Part shown: positions 8,987 to 18,645 of the stretch, in pieces
How positions within the stretch are numbered: the first letter of the stretch is position 1
Layout: every line of letters begins with the position of its first letter
From: Desulfobacteraceae bacterium
Lineage (GTDB): Bacteria; Desulfobacterota; Desulfobacteria; Desulfobacterales; Desulfosalsimonadaceae
Direction of reading: 5' to 3'
Assembly (NCBI GenBank): GCA_003599885.1
Contig: QZKW01000030.1
Coordinates: 1 to 64,000, forward strand
Length of the DNA stretch: 64,000 nucleotides
Program-made: the position numbers and the translations under genes
Notes under the pieces: generated by a model
The model's database searches: none
Told to the model about the DNA's origin: nothing
The model's input: the letters and a program-made list of their open reading frames with translations, nothing else

Positions 8987-9122
8987 ATTGTGAAACAAGG
9001 TAGAAATGGTTTAGAATTCAATTCATCAATTTCATAAACAGTTAAAAAATCCGGGAAATGCGATTTTTATAAAATGCTGAGAGAAAACCACTTTAACCAA
9101 TCCATATCAGGGAGGTGTTTTC

Positions 9123-10460
9123 ATGCTGGATTTTACCCTTACGCCGGAACAGACAGAACTAAAACTAAAAGCCCGCGAATTTGCTTTAAAACATGTCCTG
9201 CCGGTTGCGGCCTATTATGACGAAATTGATGAAACACCGTTATATGTATTGAAAAAAGCGTTTGAATCCGGACTGACGAACGGTGAGATCCCCAAAGAAT
9301 ACGGCGGTAAAGGTTATGGCGTCACCGAAGGCGTGATTATTACGGAAGAAATTGCCGCCGCCTGTCCGGGAATCGCAACGTCCCTGTTTGACAACTCCCT
9401 TGGCATGGAACCGCTGATCCTTTCCGAAAACGAACATGCCAAACAAAAATACCTCCCCAAAATCGCCAATGAATTCAAACTGATCGCTTTTGCGACGTCT
9501 GAACCCATGATGGGGTCCGATGTTTCCGGAATCCGGTGCTCGGCCACAAAAGACGGGGAGGATTACATTTTAAATGGAACCAAGTATTGGGTAACCAACG
9601 GAGGTATTGCCGATTATTTTTCCATTTTCGCCACGGTCGATCCCAAATCCCAGCACGAGGGGATCTGCGCCTTTCTGGTTGAGAAAAACCAGGAAGGGGT
9701 AATCATCGGCAAATCAATCCCGAAGCTCGGCCAGCGATGTTCCAACACCTCAGGCATCCACTTCAACAATGTGCGCGTTCCCAAAGAAAATGTGCTGGCT
9801 CCGCCGGGAGAAGGTTTTGTCCTGGCCATGAAAACATTTTCCCGCACCCGGTCTGCCATCGGCGCGTTTGCGGTGGGGGCCGCCCGCTCGGCCCTGGAAT
9901 ACGCTCTGGAATACGCCAAGAAACGGCGGGCGTTTGGCACCAAAATTTCCAATTTCCAAGCCATTTCGTTCAAACTTGCCGAAATGTATCAAAAGGTCGA
10001 AACTTCCCGCCTGCTGGTTTGGAAAGCGTCCTGGGAGGCGGACAACGGCATGGACCCGACTGTTTCAGCTTCCATTGCCAAATTTTACGCCACCGAGGCG
10101 GCGCTGGAGGTGGTGAATGAGGCCCTTCAGATATTCGGCGGGTACGGCTACACCAAGATGTATCCCATTGAAAAACTGTATCGCGACATCCGGTTGTATC
10201 GCATTTATGAAGGAACCAGCGAAATTCAGCGAATGATTGTATCCGGTTATGTGCTCAACGCTTATCAGGCAGTAATGCCTGCGTTAGACGATCTGCCGTT
10301 GCACCGGGAAAAAGACCCCGCAGAAGTGGATCTGACAGAAGATAAAAATTCCACTGCGTGGCGATGCCAGATCTGTGGGCATGTTCATTATGGCGAAGAA
10401 GCGCCGGAACAATGTCCTTACTGCTTTTTCCCAAAGGCCTCTTTTAAAAAGTCCTCATAG
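9123..10460 (+). CDS. acyl-CoA dehydrogenase with C-terminal rubredoxin-type domain
   Basis: Residues 1-385 form a complete acyl-CoA dehydrogenase: the FAD-binding middle strand (FATSEPMMGSDVSG), YWVTNGGIADYF, the RRAFGTKISNFQ helix and the catalytic Glu363 in YEGTSEIQRMI. This is the straight-chain or short-chain family that oxidises acyl-CoA to enoyl-CoA. After a short linker rich in Asp and Glu, residues about 410-440 form a four-Cys metal site: Cys415, Cys418, Cys431 and Cys434 in a C-x2-C-x12-C-x2-C pattern, typical of the rubredoxin-like domain of rubrerythrin, which binds one iron. The added domain may pass electrons from the flavin to an acceptor other than ETF (inference). A strong ribosome-binding site (GGGAGGTG) precedes the ATG. 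The gene stands alone. Confidence 0.92.
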   Translation: MLDFTLTPEQTELKLKAREFALKHVLPVAAYYDEIDETPLYVLKKAFESGLTNGEIPKEYGGKGYGVTEGVIITEEIAAACPGIATSLFDNSLGMEPLILSENEHAKQKYLPKIANEFKLIAFATSEPMMGSDVSGIRCSATKDGEDYILNGTKYWVTNGGIADYFSIFATVDPKSQHEGICAFLVEKNQEGVIIGKSIPKLGQRCSNTSGIHFNNVRVPKENVLAPPGEGFVLAMKTFSRTRSAIGAFAVGAARSALEYALEYAKKRRAFGTKISNFQAISFKLAEMYQKVETSRLLVWKASWEADNGMDPTVSASIAKFYATEAALEVVNEALQIFGGYGYTKMYPIEKLYRDIRLYRIYEGTSEIQRMIVSGYVLNAYQAVMPALDDLPLHREKDPAEVDLTEDKNSTAWRCQICGHVHYGEEAPEQCPYCFFPKASFKKSS

Positions 10461-10696
10461 TGTGAAATCTCACTCAAGTGGGATTGAAAAATCAAAAACA
10501 TAGGATGAACGCAATCATGCGCTGGGGCCTTTGAACAATGCTCGGTATCGGATTGACTTGCTTCTTTATTTATGAGAACAGTAATTGAAATCAGATTAAG
10601 CTCCCTGCCTTACAAAATTCTCTTATTGGACAAAAGCTCCGGCCGCCACCGTCAGGACGATGCCGGAGGTTATATCAACAAGGCGACACTGGCTTC

Positions 10697-13600
10697 ATGA
10701 ATACCCAAACAATTTCAGGATTTAAAAATTTCAGCGCATTCGCGGCCATACTCTTTATCCTGGCCGCTCTGCTTCTGTTCGGGGCTTCCACCGGCGCTGG
10801 GGAAACAACCATTGCAACGGGTGGCCCGGCCATCCTTTCCGCCTCCGAAATCGACTATCCGCCATTTTGCATCGTCGATTCGGATGGCCGGGCAAACGGC
10901 TTTTCAGTTGAGCTGATGCGTGCCGCTCTCAAGGCCATGGGCCGGGAAGTCACCTTCCGCACCGGGCCCTGGAAAGACGTCCGGGGCTGGCTGGAACAGG
11001 GCGAGGTGCAAGCATTACCGCTGGTGGGCCGCACTCCGGAACGGGAGCCCGTTTTTGACTTCACCGTTCCCTATATGACCCTTCACGGCGCCATCGTTAT
11101 CCGAAAAGGCACCCCGGATATCCGGAATCTGGATGATCTGAAGGGACGGCATGTTGCGGTGATGCAGGGAGACAATGCCGAGGAATTTCTGCGCCGTGTG
11201 GATCGCGGGATCGAAATCCATACGACAGCCACCTTTGATGCGGCGCTTCAGGAACTTTCCGAAGGCCGTCACGACGCCGTTGTCATTCAGCGGCTGGTGG
11301 CGCTTCGCCTTATCAAGGAAGCTCAACTTGCGAACCTCCAGATCGTCAATCGACCGATTGAAGGATTTCGCCAGGATTTTTGTTTTGCCGTTAAGGAGGG
11401 CGACCGGGACACACTGGCGCTGCTTAATGAAGGGCTGGCGGTGGTGATGGCGGACGGCACCTACCAGCACCTGCACGCCAAATGGTTCGCTGCCCTGGAA
11501 TTGCCGGCGAATCGCCGCATTATCGTCGGCGGGGACCACAACTACCCGCCCTATGAGTATCTCGATAAGCAGGGACGCCCGGCCGGCTACAATGTTGACC
11601 TCACGCGGGCCATCGCCAAGGCAATGGGCCTGGACATCGAAATCCGCCTCGGCCCCTGGTCCAAGATCCGGAAAGGGTTAGAGCGGGGGGAGATCGACGC
11701 CATTCAGGGCATTCTCTATTCTCCGGAACGCGATTTAATGTTTGATTTCACCCCGCCGCATACCGTGAACCAATATATCAGCGTGGTCCGCAAAGGCGAG
11801 GGGCCGCCGCCAACAAAGGTTGAAGGGTTGGCCGGAAAACGGATCGTGGTGCAGAAGGGCGATATCATGCACGATTTCGCACTAAAGAACGGACTTGGAG
11901 CGCAGGTGTCACCCGTCGATGCACAGGAGGACGCCCTGAGAGAATTGGCCCGGGGGCGCTACGATTGCGCGCTGGTATCGCGCCTGACTGCGCTTTACTG
12001 GATCGAAAAACACGGATGGGAGAACCTGATGGTCGGCCAAAGCCCTCTGCTCTCTCCTGAATATTGCTATGCTGTTGCCAAAAACAAACCCCTTCTGACC
12101 CAGTTCACCGAAGGGCTGAAAGTCATCGAAAAGAATGGGGAATACCGGCGAATCCGTAAAAAATGGATGGGAATTTACGGGGAGGATTCCCCCGATTTTA
12201 AAGACATCCTCCGGTACGTGGCAAAGGTCACGCTCCCCCTGTTCCTGCTCCTTTCGGTTTTTTTCCTGTGGTCTTGGTCCCTGCGCAAACAAGTGGCGAA
12301 CCGGACCGCGGCCCTGCGAAAGAGTGAGGAAAAATTCCGGGGCATCTTTGAGAATGTTCAGGATGTGTATTTTGAGGTAACATATGACGGCACGATCCTT
12401 GATGTCAGTCCTTCCATTGAAATTCTATCGAAAGGGCAATACCGCCGGAAGGATGTTATCGGCAAGTCATTGTTCGGTTTTTATGCAAATCCCGGAGAGC
12501 GGGAACTCGTTCTGGATGTATTGCAACAACAGGGCAGCGTTACCGACTACGAAATTACGCTTAAAAATCGGGACGGATCAAACCTCCCCTGCTCCATTTC
12601 CTCAAAAATACAGTATGATGTAAACGGTCACCCGATAAACATTATTGGCAGCTTGCGCGACATCACCGAGCGTAAAAAGGCCGAAGAAGAGCGGGAGAAT
12701 CTGCAGGAACAGTTGAACCAGGCGCAAAAAATCGAATCCATGGGCCGTCTGGCCGGCGGCGTGGCCCACGATTATAACAACATGCTCAGCGTGATTCTCG
12801 GATACACGGAACTGGCCATGGAAAAAGTGCCCTCAGATGACCCCCTGTATGCTGATCTCAAAGAAGTGCTTAAGGCCGCCAACCGTTCCACTGAGATTAC
12901 CCGGCAATTGCTTACATTTGCGAGAAAACAGACCATCAGTCCCAAAATACTCGACTTAAACGAAACCATAGAAAGAATGCTCAAGATGCTCCGACGGCTC
13001 ATCGGCGAGGACATCGACCTGGCCTGGCTGCCCGGAACCGGATTGGGCCTGATTAAAATGGACCCTTCTCAAGTGGACCAGATTCTGGCCAATCTGTGCG
13101 TCAACGCCCGGGATGCCATCGCGGATGTCGGCAAAATCATCATCGAAACGGGCTCGGTTACCTTTGACGAATCCTACTGCAGCAAGCATCCAGGCTTTGT
13201 TTCCGGTGATTTCGTAATGCTGGCGGTCAGCGACGACGGCTGCGGCATGGACAGAGAGACCCAGGATAAAATTTTCGAACCGTTTTTCACCACCAAAGGG
13301 GTGGGACAGGGCACCGGCCTGGGGATGGCGACGGTCTATGGCATCGTCAAGCAAAACGAAGGATTCATTAACGTCTACAGCGAGCCCGGAAAAGGAACAA
13401 CCTTTAAGATTTATCTGCCGCAAACAGCGGGAGAAGCCGGAAAAACCGAAGCAAAAAAAGCGGCGGCCATTCCTAAAGGCAGCGGCGAGACAGTGCTACT
13501 GGTGGAAGACGAGTCGATGATCATGAAGATGAGCAAGATGATGCTGGAACAACTGGGTTACCAGGTACTGGCCGCAAGCATGCCGGACGAAGCCATGAAT

Positions 13601-13861
13601 CTGGCGGAAAAACATGCGGGCGGGATTGACCTGCTCATTACCGACGTCATCATGCCGGAGATGAACGGACGGGAATTGGCCCGTCGGATAAATGCGCTAT
13701 ATCCGGAAATCAAGATCCTGTTCATGTCCGGTTATACGGCCGATATCATCGCTCATCACGGTGTGCTGGAAGACGGTGTAAACTTTATTCAGAAACCGTT
13801 TTCCATGAGAGATCTGGGCGTTAAAATCAGAGCCGTACTGGAAGAAGAAAAACAATTTTGA
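10697..13861 (+). CDS. hybrid sensor histidine kinase with two SBP_bac_3 domains (EvgS/BvgS-like)
   Basis: A 1054-residue membrane sensor. The N-terminal hydrophobic segment (about 12-32) is a signal anchor. Two type-3 periplasmic solute-binding domains follow (about 45-270 and 274-495), each with the [15 protein letters not shown]-type entry strand. A membrane segment (about 512-534) leads to a PAS domain (about 550-665), a HisKA domain with phospho-acceptor His691 in AHDYNNML, a HATPase with N, G1 and G2 motifs ([22 protein letters not shown]) and a receiver domain with phospho-acceptor Asp983 in [11 protein letters not shown]. The layout is that of BvgS/EvgS sensors. The periplasmic domains suggest sensing of amino-acid-like or related small ligands. 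No output regulator lies next to it, so its partner must be elsewhere. Its expression is probably single-gene. Confidence 0.93.
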   Translation: MNTQTISGFKNFSAFAAILFILAALLLFGASTGAGETTIATGGPAILSASEIDYPPFCIVDSDGRANGFSVELMRAALKAMGREVTFRTGPWKDVRGWLEQGEVQALPLVGRTPEREPVFDFTVPYMTLHGAIVIRKGTPDIRNLDDLKGRHVAVMQGDNAEEFLRRVDRGIEIHTTATFDAALQELSEGRHDAVVIQRLVALRLIKEAQLANLQIVNRPIEGFRQDFCFAVKEGDRDTLALLNEGLAVVMADGTYQHLHAKWFAALELPANRRIIVGGDHNYPPYEYLDKQGRPAGYNVDLTRAIAKAMGLDIEIRLGPWSKIRKGLERGEIDAIQGILYSPERDLMFDFTPPHTVNQYISVVRKGEGPPPTKVEGLAGKRIVVQKGDIMHDFALKNGLGAQVSPVDAQEDALRELARGRYDCALVSRLTALYWIEKHGWENLMVGQSPLLSPEYCYAVAKNKPLLTQFTEGLKVIEKNGEYRRIRKKWMGIYGEDSPDFKDILRYVAKVTLPLFLLLSVFFLWSWSLRKQVANRTAALRKSEEKFRGIFENVQDVYFEVTYDGTILDVSPSIEILSKGQYRRKDVIGKSLFGFYANPGERELVLDVLQQQGSVTDYEITLKNRDGSNLPCSISSKIQYDVNGHPINIIGSLRDITERKKAEEERENLQEQLNQAQKIESMGRLAGGVAHDYNNMLSVILGYTELAMEKVPSDDPLYADLKEVLKAANRSTEITRQLLTFARKQTISPKILDLNETIERMLKMLRRLIGEDIDLAWLPGTGLGLIKMDPSQVDQILANLCVNARDAIADVGKIIIETGSVTFDESYCSKHPGFVSGDFVMLAVSDDGCGMDRETQDKIFEPFFTTKGVGQGTGLGMATVYGIVKQNEGFINVYSEPGKGTTFKIYLPQTAGEAGKTEAKKAAAIPKGSGETVLLVEDESMIMKMSKMMLEQLGYQVLAASMPDEAMNLAEKHAGGIDLLITDVIMPEMNGRELARRINALYPEIKILFMSGYTADIIAHHGVLEDGVNFIQKPFSMRDLGVKIRAVLEEEKQF

Positions 13862-13916
13862 AATTTTGTTCCGACAACAAATAAAAGGATTGAATAGCTC
13901 GGGCCTTATCCGGAAT

Positions 13917-14654
13917 TCAACCGGTCTCCCGGATACCGCCCAACCCTGCCTCAAATATCCTTAGCCCATGGTCGATGGCGTTCCATCCGGCTTTTTGCAA
14001 ATGATTCCCCACGGTCTGAGGGACGATTCCACCCGGCCACAGCCGGGTGATTTGCTGATGGCTCCACCCCTGCAGTGCGCCGGTAACGGCCAGCGCCTGT
14101 TTAGACGTCCACCGGTCGGCCAGTTCCCCGGCCAGGCGGACAATTCCGTCCAGAAGCCTTCCAGTCCGGATATCAGCAGCCCCTTCCGCCGCAAACCGCA
14201 TGGTTCCGGATTTGGGGGAGGACATACGTTCCAGCAGCTTTCCGGAAGCCCGAAACGCCGGACCATCTCCGGCAGATACCCGGTTGTCCGGCACATAATC
14301 AATGAACCCGACCCCGATGGCCAGCCGCGTGTCGATTTTTATCTCTTTCTCTGCCCCTGTTGTTGTCTCTGAACCTTTTTCCGTTGCTTTTTCCTTCAAA
14401 TGGAAACGAATATATGCCCGGATGAACAGTGCGGCCCGAAGCGATAGCGCCGAATCATTGATCAGCGCCTGCCAGCCGTCACCCCGAAACACATCCACCT
14501 CACACGGCAGAATCCCCGGAAAAGCGCTTTCCAATGCTTTTCCGCAATCTTTCAGAACAAAATACATCTGCTGCCGGACCTCTGCCGGAAGACCGGAAAA
14601 CCCGATAAAATCTCCGGTGATCACGGCATACTCTTTTTTGGGATCAATCTTCAT
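13917..14654 (-). CDS. SatD-like protein with C-terminal helix-turn-helix
   Basis: A 245-residue protein starting MKIDPKKEYAVITGDFIG at the ATG (14652-14654), chosen because a GGGAG site precedes it and because this ATG overlaps the stop of the upstream MFS gene by ATGA. The open frame continues upstream but that part is a shadow of the transporter gene. The AVITGDFIGFSGL start, the FRGDGWQALIND strand about 60 residues in, and the LAIGVGFID strand with ISAGDGPAFR-like loop resemble SatD and class III nucleotidyl-cyclase folds, where a GDEFQ-like motif is usual. The C-terminal part (about 185-235, including LQGWSHQQITRLW) looks like a helix-turn-helix. The catalytic state is uncertain and the family call is from pattern memory only. 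Confidence 0.6.
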   Translation of the reverse strand: MKIDPKKEYAVITGDFIGFSGLPAEVRQQMYFVLKDCGKALESAFPGILPCEVDVFRGDGWQALINDSALSLRAALFIRAYIRFHLKEKATEKGSETTTGAEKEIKIDTRLAIGVGFIDYVPDNRVSAGDGPAFRASGKLLERMSSPKSGTMRFAAEGAADIRTGRLLDGIVRLAGELADRWTSKQALAVTGALQGWSHQQITRLWPGGIVPQTVGNHLQKAGWNAIDHGLRIFEAGLGGIRETG

Positions 14655-15853
14655 CTTTCTCCCGTTGGCTTTTTGGGACCGATGCATAAACCCAGCACAA
14701 ACACCATGGTGCCAAGGCCCATGATCACCGCGCCCACGTAAAAGGCATATTCCAGCTTCAGCACATCCATAATAATTCCGGCAATGAGTGACCCGCACAG
14801 CATTCCCAGGCTGTGCGCGACCGTTACCAGGGACATGACAGCGCCCATGGATTCCGTCCGGTTGCCGCTGATGACTGCCAGGGCCATGAGAGCGGGCATG
14901 GAAATCCCGCCCCCGATGCCGAATATCGCGTTGGCCATAAAAAGGCCCCAAAACCCGTCGGCGAACCCTACCCGAGATATGGCGAAAAGGATGACGGCTC
15001 CGCCGGCCACCACCAGTATCCGCTTATCCATCCGGTCCGAGACAACGCCCATGGGGATATTCATAATACCGCTGACCGCCACCCCTGTCACGACCAAAAA
15101 CCCAATGGATGCGCTGGACAGCCCAAACCGGGCATCGGCATAGACCGGTAAAAACCCCCAGATAATGCCAATGCAGGTGGTATAAGCCATCCGGAAGAAA
15201 AAAATGCTCACCAGTTCCCGGTCCTGGATCAAGCGCCTCCAGGGCGTGGGGCGATACTCTCTGATAACGGTTTGCTCCCGGCTGACAGGGGGCAGAAAGA
15301 AAAGACTTAAACAAAATGCGCCAAACGCCAGGACACCCATACACCCGAACGCGGCCTGAAGGCTGAAATAGTCTTTGATCACGCCCCCCAGAAGCGGCCC
15401 AATGCTAAGACCGGAAAACACGGACATATTAAACACCCCCATGGAAATGCCTTCTTTCCCTTTGGGGGTAATCTCCCCGATATAAGCCTGGGCCACGGGC
15501 ATGATCATGGCGGAAGCCACGCCCTGGATCGCCCGAAGGAGTATCAGGCTGTGAATGTCCTCGAAAACAATAAACGCAAGGGAAATCAGGAAATAGCTGA
15601 AAAGGCCAAAGGTGATGAATGGTTTGCGGCCTTTTTGATCAGACAACCTGCCGAACCAGGGGAGAAATAATGTCCGGGTCGCAGAAAATCCGCCGAAAAT
15701 AAGCGCGATATAGATTCCGGTGGCTCCCAGACTGTGGGCATAGACCGGCAGCAGCGGCACCACGATGCCCACGCCGGTTACCGCCGCAAACAAGGAGAAA
15801 AACAGGGCGGAGAATATTTTTTTATCGATGGGAAGGTCTTCCGTGGGTTCCAT
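14651..15853 (-). CDS. major facilitator superfamily transporter
   Basis: A 400-residue protein with about 12 hydrophobic segments and the MFS signature loop between helices 2 and 3 (GRLSDQKGRKPFI, matching G-x3-D-R/K-x-G-R-K). A second, weaker copy lies in the other half (GVVSDRMDKRIL). It belongs to the drug/sugar exporter-like MFS groups, but the substrate is unknown. The start ATG is at 15851-15853 (MEPTED). The stop overlaps the ATG of the SatD-like gene by ATGA, so the two are translated together. This suggests that the transporter and the SatD-like protein act in one process. Confidence 0.85.
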   Translation of the reverse strand: MEPTEDLPIDKKIFSALFFSLFAAVTGVGIVVPLLPVYAHSLGATGIYIALIFGGFSATRTLFLPWFGRLSDQKGRKPFITFGLFSYFLISLAFIVFEDIHSLILLRAIQGVASAMIMPVAQAYIGEITPKGKEGISMGVFNMSVFSGLSIGPLLGGVIKDYFSLQAAFGCMGVLAFGAFCLSLFFLPPVSREQTVIREYRPTPWRRLIQDRELVSIFFFRMAYTTCIGIIWGFLPVYADARFGLSSASIGFLVVTGVAVSGIMNIPMGVVSDRMDKRILVVAGGAVILFAISRVGFADGFWGLFMANAIFGIGGGISMPALMALAVISGNRTESMGAVMSLVTVAHSLGMLCGSLIAGIIMDVLKLEYAFYVGAVIMGLGTMVFVLGLCIGPKKPTGER

Positions 15854-15884
15854 GACTGCACCGGTTTTAAGGCTGTGTAAGGGC

Positions 15885-15919
15885 TCAGGTATTCAGAATT
15901 CCGACTTCTGAATACTTGA
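15885..15919. repeat. inverted repeat between MFS and plsY
   Basis: A 14-bp stem with one G-T wobble (15885-15898 with 15906-15919, sequence around GTATTCAGAA) and a 7-base loop lies in the divergent gap 15854-16063. No T-run follows, so it is not a clear terminator. It might be an operator or a repeat unit. Confidence 0.5.
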
Positions 15920-16063
15920 GTCATTACAAAACTGCAACAATTCCTGACTTCTAATCCCTAACTCTTGATCCTTGCCGGCTTATCCGTTAATCTGGTCCTG
16001 AGTTGACCACTGGACATGACTTTTTTGCCGTCAATTATTCATTTGTCAAATAAAGAAGGCATC

Positions 16064-16675
16064 ATGCGCATCAGTCTTTGTATTTTCGCCTATTTCCTCG
16101 GCTCCATCCCCTTTGGCCTGATCCTTGCCAAAACCTTCAAATCCGTTGATCTCAGAAAAATCGGCAGCGGCAATATCGGCGCCACCAATGCCCGGCGCGC
16201 CGGAGGCTGGGGATTAGGAGTCGCCACCTTGGCCTGCGACGTGCTAAAAGGCGCCATACCCGTGGGCGTTGCAGGGTTGCTGAACTCCGGCACTCAGGAT
16301 TTTAACGGAGAAATATGGATTGCAGCCACGGCGATCTGCGCGGTTTCCGGCCATTTGTTTCCCGTATACCTCAAATTTAAAACCGGGGGCAAAGGGGTCG
16401 CCACAGCAGCCGGGTGTTTTGCCGTCATATCGCCGCCGGCCCTGATGGCATCACTGTTAGTCTTTCTCGCAGCCGTAGGCCTTTCCAGACGGGTTTCCGC
16501 CGGATCTTTAGCTGCTGCCGCCAGTCTTCCGTTCGGTGTTTTCTGGACAACCCATTCGGTTATTCTGGCCGGATGCGCCCTGATCATTTCCGGAGCAATC
16601 ATTTTTCGGCACACGGAAAACATCAAAAGACTTCGGGACGGGACCGAACCGCCGATGTGGGGAGAAAAAAGCTGA
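16064..16675 (+). CDS. plsY: glycerol-3-phosphate acyltransferase PlsY
   Basis: A 203-residue, multi-span membrane enzyme. PlsY transfers the acyl group from acyl-phosphate to sn-glycerol-3-phosphate at the inner membrane, the first step of phospholipid synthesis. The conserved blocks are visible: GSIPFGLI near the start, then a KIGSGNIGATNARRAGG block (motif 1) near residue 28, the SGHLFPVYLKFKTGGKGVATAAG block (motif 2) near residue 93, and a third motif in the last helix loop (GAIIFRHTENIKRLRDGTE). The start at 16064 is preferred over an upstream ATG at 16016 because GAAGG precedes it and MRISLCIFAYFLGSIPFG is the normal PlsY N-terminus. Its stop is 6 bases from the stop of the convergent IspH-UbiA gene. 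Confidence 0.95.
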   Translation: MRISLCIFAYFLGSIPFGLILAKTFKSVDLRKIGSGNIGATNARRAGGWGLGVATLACDVLKGAIPVGVAGLLNSGTQDFNGEIWIAATAICAVSGHLFPVYLKFKTGGKGVATAAGCFAVISPPALMASLLVFLAAVGLSRRVSAGSLAAAASLPFGVFWTTHSVILAGCALIISGAIIFRHTENIKRLRDGTEPPMWGEKS

Positions 16676-16681
16676 CAGGCG

Positions 16682-18409
16682 CTATATCATCGACCACAGC
16701 AGCGCCAGCAATCCCGCCAGAATAAAATGGCCTTCCATCAGTACGCCCTGCCGGAGACCGGAGTAAATTCCCCCACGCTCATAGGAGGATAAAAACATCA
16801 GGATAGACAACGGGCAAAGGCTCAGCAGGTATCCCAGTGATGAAACAAGGTGAGTGACGCTGGCCAGGCACATCAGAACCATCATGAGACCCGACAGGAC
16901 CTTCAGCAATTCCATGGTTTTCTTTTCGCCCAGCAGAATGGGGATGGTTTCTTTGCCCACAATGCGGCTTCCCTGCATGTCCAGGATGTCGAAAAATGCC
17001 GTGCGCACAAATATCAGACTCGTCGTCCAGACAAAAACCAGGACGGTTATGAATTTGATCTGGCCGAATCCGTATAAGGCCGGGACAATCGCGGTGACGA
17101 TCCCCCACGCCAGTGCGGCAAATACGGTTTTGGATCCGGGAATCTCCCTGATTCTCGGCTGAAACCCTTCGGCCATCTGCCGGGGTCCCAGGCTGATGAT
17201 ATAAATGATGCCCATAAAGCTCATGCACAGGAACAACACCAAAAACAGCGGCCCCATCATAAAAGCGGCAAACGCCCCCCCCAGACCGGACAGGATGGTT
17301 AAAGCAGAAATCCATCGCCTGTTTTTCTGATAAAACGTCGCCCGGTCCGGGTCGTTGTAGCGGTCCGAAGTGACATCAAACAGGTTATTAAAGGTGTGCA
17401 TGCACAGCAGATACAACGCAGCCATGCTGACGCAGAGCGCCGAAGGCTGGAGGCCCTGCAGCCGGGCCGAGGCATAGGTGAGGCTGCCAGCAGCAGCAGC
17501 CAGATAAATATTGGAAAGCAGAAGATACCTGTGGACAGCAAACTGACACCGCCGGAACCGGCTGCCTTTATGCACCAGCCGGTTTTCAAGTTCCCGGTAT
17601 ACACGCTTGATAATCCAGTTGGGCGTTGAGGCGCCGGCCGTAATCCCGATATGTTGGGCATTGCCGAGCTGATTCAGATCCAGTTCTGCTTCAGTTTCAA
17701 TATGAATGGACGGCTTTCCCGTTTTCCGGGCGATATCAAAGAGCCGGTGGGTGTTTCCACTCTCGTATCCGCCCACCACCACCACTGCGTCAACCCGTGC
17801 CGCCAGACTTTTCACATCTTCCTGCCGGCTTTCGGTGGAGTCACAGATGGTATTGAAAACCCGGTAATGGGGATATGCTTCTTTTGCCCAGTTCACCACT
17901 GCGTCAAAAAAATCATTGTTCTGGGTGGTCTGGGCCACGATGATGGCATTATCAAAGACCGGCAGCGACTGAAGATCCGCCATGTTTTCGGCCACATGAC
18001 CATGTTCTCCGGCATATCCCAGAAGTCCGATGACTTCCGGATGGGCCCGGTCGCCAACGATAATCACCGCATCGCCCTGCCGGGCGTGCTTGGCAATGAT
18101 GGCCTGGACTTTAATGACTTTGGGACAGGTGGCGTCTATAACGGTAAATCCGGCGTCTTTCAAAGCATCCCGGTCGCCCGGCGGCACCCCGTGGGCACGA
18201 ATCAGGACGGTGCCGGCACCTTTTTCCGGTATTCTGGAAATAACGGAGATGCCTTTTTCTTCAAGGATGCCCAGAACCTGCGGATTATGAATCAGGGGGC
18301 CATAGGTGCAAATCGGCTCACGGGTCCGGTTGGAAGCATCCAGGGCCAGTTCAACGGCCCGGCGGACACCCATACAAAAACCCGCTGTTTTGGCGATGGT
18401 GATTTTCAT
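16682..18409 (-). CDS. ispH: IspH (HMBPP reductase) fused to a UbiA-type prenyltransferase
   Basis: A 575-residue protein. Residues 1 to about 280 form IspH, the last enzyme of the MEP isoprenoid pathway, which reduces HMBPP to IPP and DMAPP. Its three 4Fe-4S cysteines are visible (AGFCMG near residue 12, DATCPKV near 95, ICDSTESRQ near 190), as are RAHGVPP and GDRAHPEV. Residues about 290-575 are a UbiA-family membrane prenyltransferase with about eight hydrophobic segments. It has the first aspartate-rich motif (NLFDVTSDRYNDPD) and a second one (FFDILDMQGSR, short of the usual DxxxD). The two parts are one continuous frame with no stop. A soluble iron-sulfur enzyme would thus be tethered to the membrane next to an isoprenoid-transferring domain. 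The second product (menaquinone or other prenylated lipid) is unknown. Confidence 0.88.
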   Translation of the reverse strand: MKITIAKTAGFCMGVRRAVELALDASNRTREPICTYGPLIHNPQVLGILEEKGISVISRIPEKGAGTVLIRAHGVPPGDRDALKDAGFTVIDATCPKVIKVQAIIAKHARQGDAVIIVGDRAHPEVIGLLGYAGEHGHVAENMADLQSLPVFDNAIIVAQTTQNNDFFDAVVNWAKEAYPHYRVFNTICDSTESRQEDVKSLAARVDAVVVVGGYESGNTHRLFDIARKTGKPSIHIETEAELDLNQLGNAQHIGITAGASTPNWIIKRVYRELENRLVHKGSRFRRCQFAVHRYLLLSNIYLAAAAGSLTYASARLQGLQPSALCVSMAALYLLCMHTFNNLFDVTSDRYNDPDRATFYQKNRRWISALTILSGLGGAFAAFMMGPLFLVLFLCMSFMGIIYIISLGPRQMAEGFQPRIREIPGSKTVFAALAWGIVTAIVPALYGFGQIKFITVLVFVWTTSLIFVRTAFFDILDMQGSRIVGKETIPILLGEKKTMELLKVLSGLMMVLMCLASVTHLVSSLGYLLSLCPLSILMFLSSYERGGIYSGLRQGVLMEGHFILAGLLALLWSMI

Positions 18410-18424
18410 GGACGCGGCGTCAAA

Positions 18425-18616
18425 TTACGCGGATTTTTGGAGATATATTTTATGATCAACCAGAGACAGGGAATGAATTGTTCCTTTGATAAACTTCTGC
18501 TCGCCAAAAATATTCACCAGTTTATAGCCCCCGTCCTCGGGCTCTACACTGTCCACGGCTTCCATGATCAATTCCTGACGTTCTCCGTCAATAATGTATG
18601 CACTGGCTTCACACAT
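18425..18616 (-). CDS. CooT-family nickel-binding protein
   Basis: A 63-residue protein starting MCEASAYI, the signature N-terminus of the CooT family (Cys2 in MCE forms the nickel site of the dimer in Rhodospirillum). CooT assists nickel insertion in carbon-monoxide dehydrogenase in some species; others are of unknown role. The remainder has the family's small beta-barrel pattern (ELIMEAVDSV, YKLVNIFGEQKFIKG). A good CAGGAG site precedes the ATG. The gene lies between the DUF3842 gene and ispH-ubiA on the same strand. No CODH gene is visible, so its client is not identified. Confidence 0.85.
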   Translation of the reverse strand: MCEASAYIIDGERQELIMEAVDSVEPEDGGYKLVNIFGEQKFIKGTIHSLSLVDHKIYLQKSA

Positions 18617-18645
18617 GTTTATTTTCTCCTGAAGTCGAATAGCCT

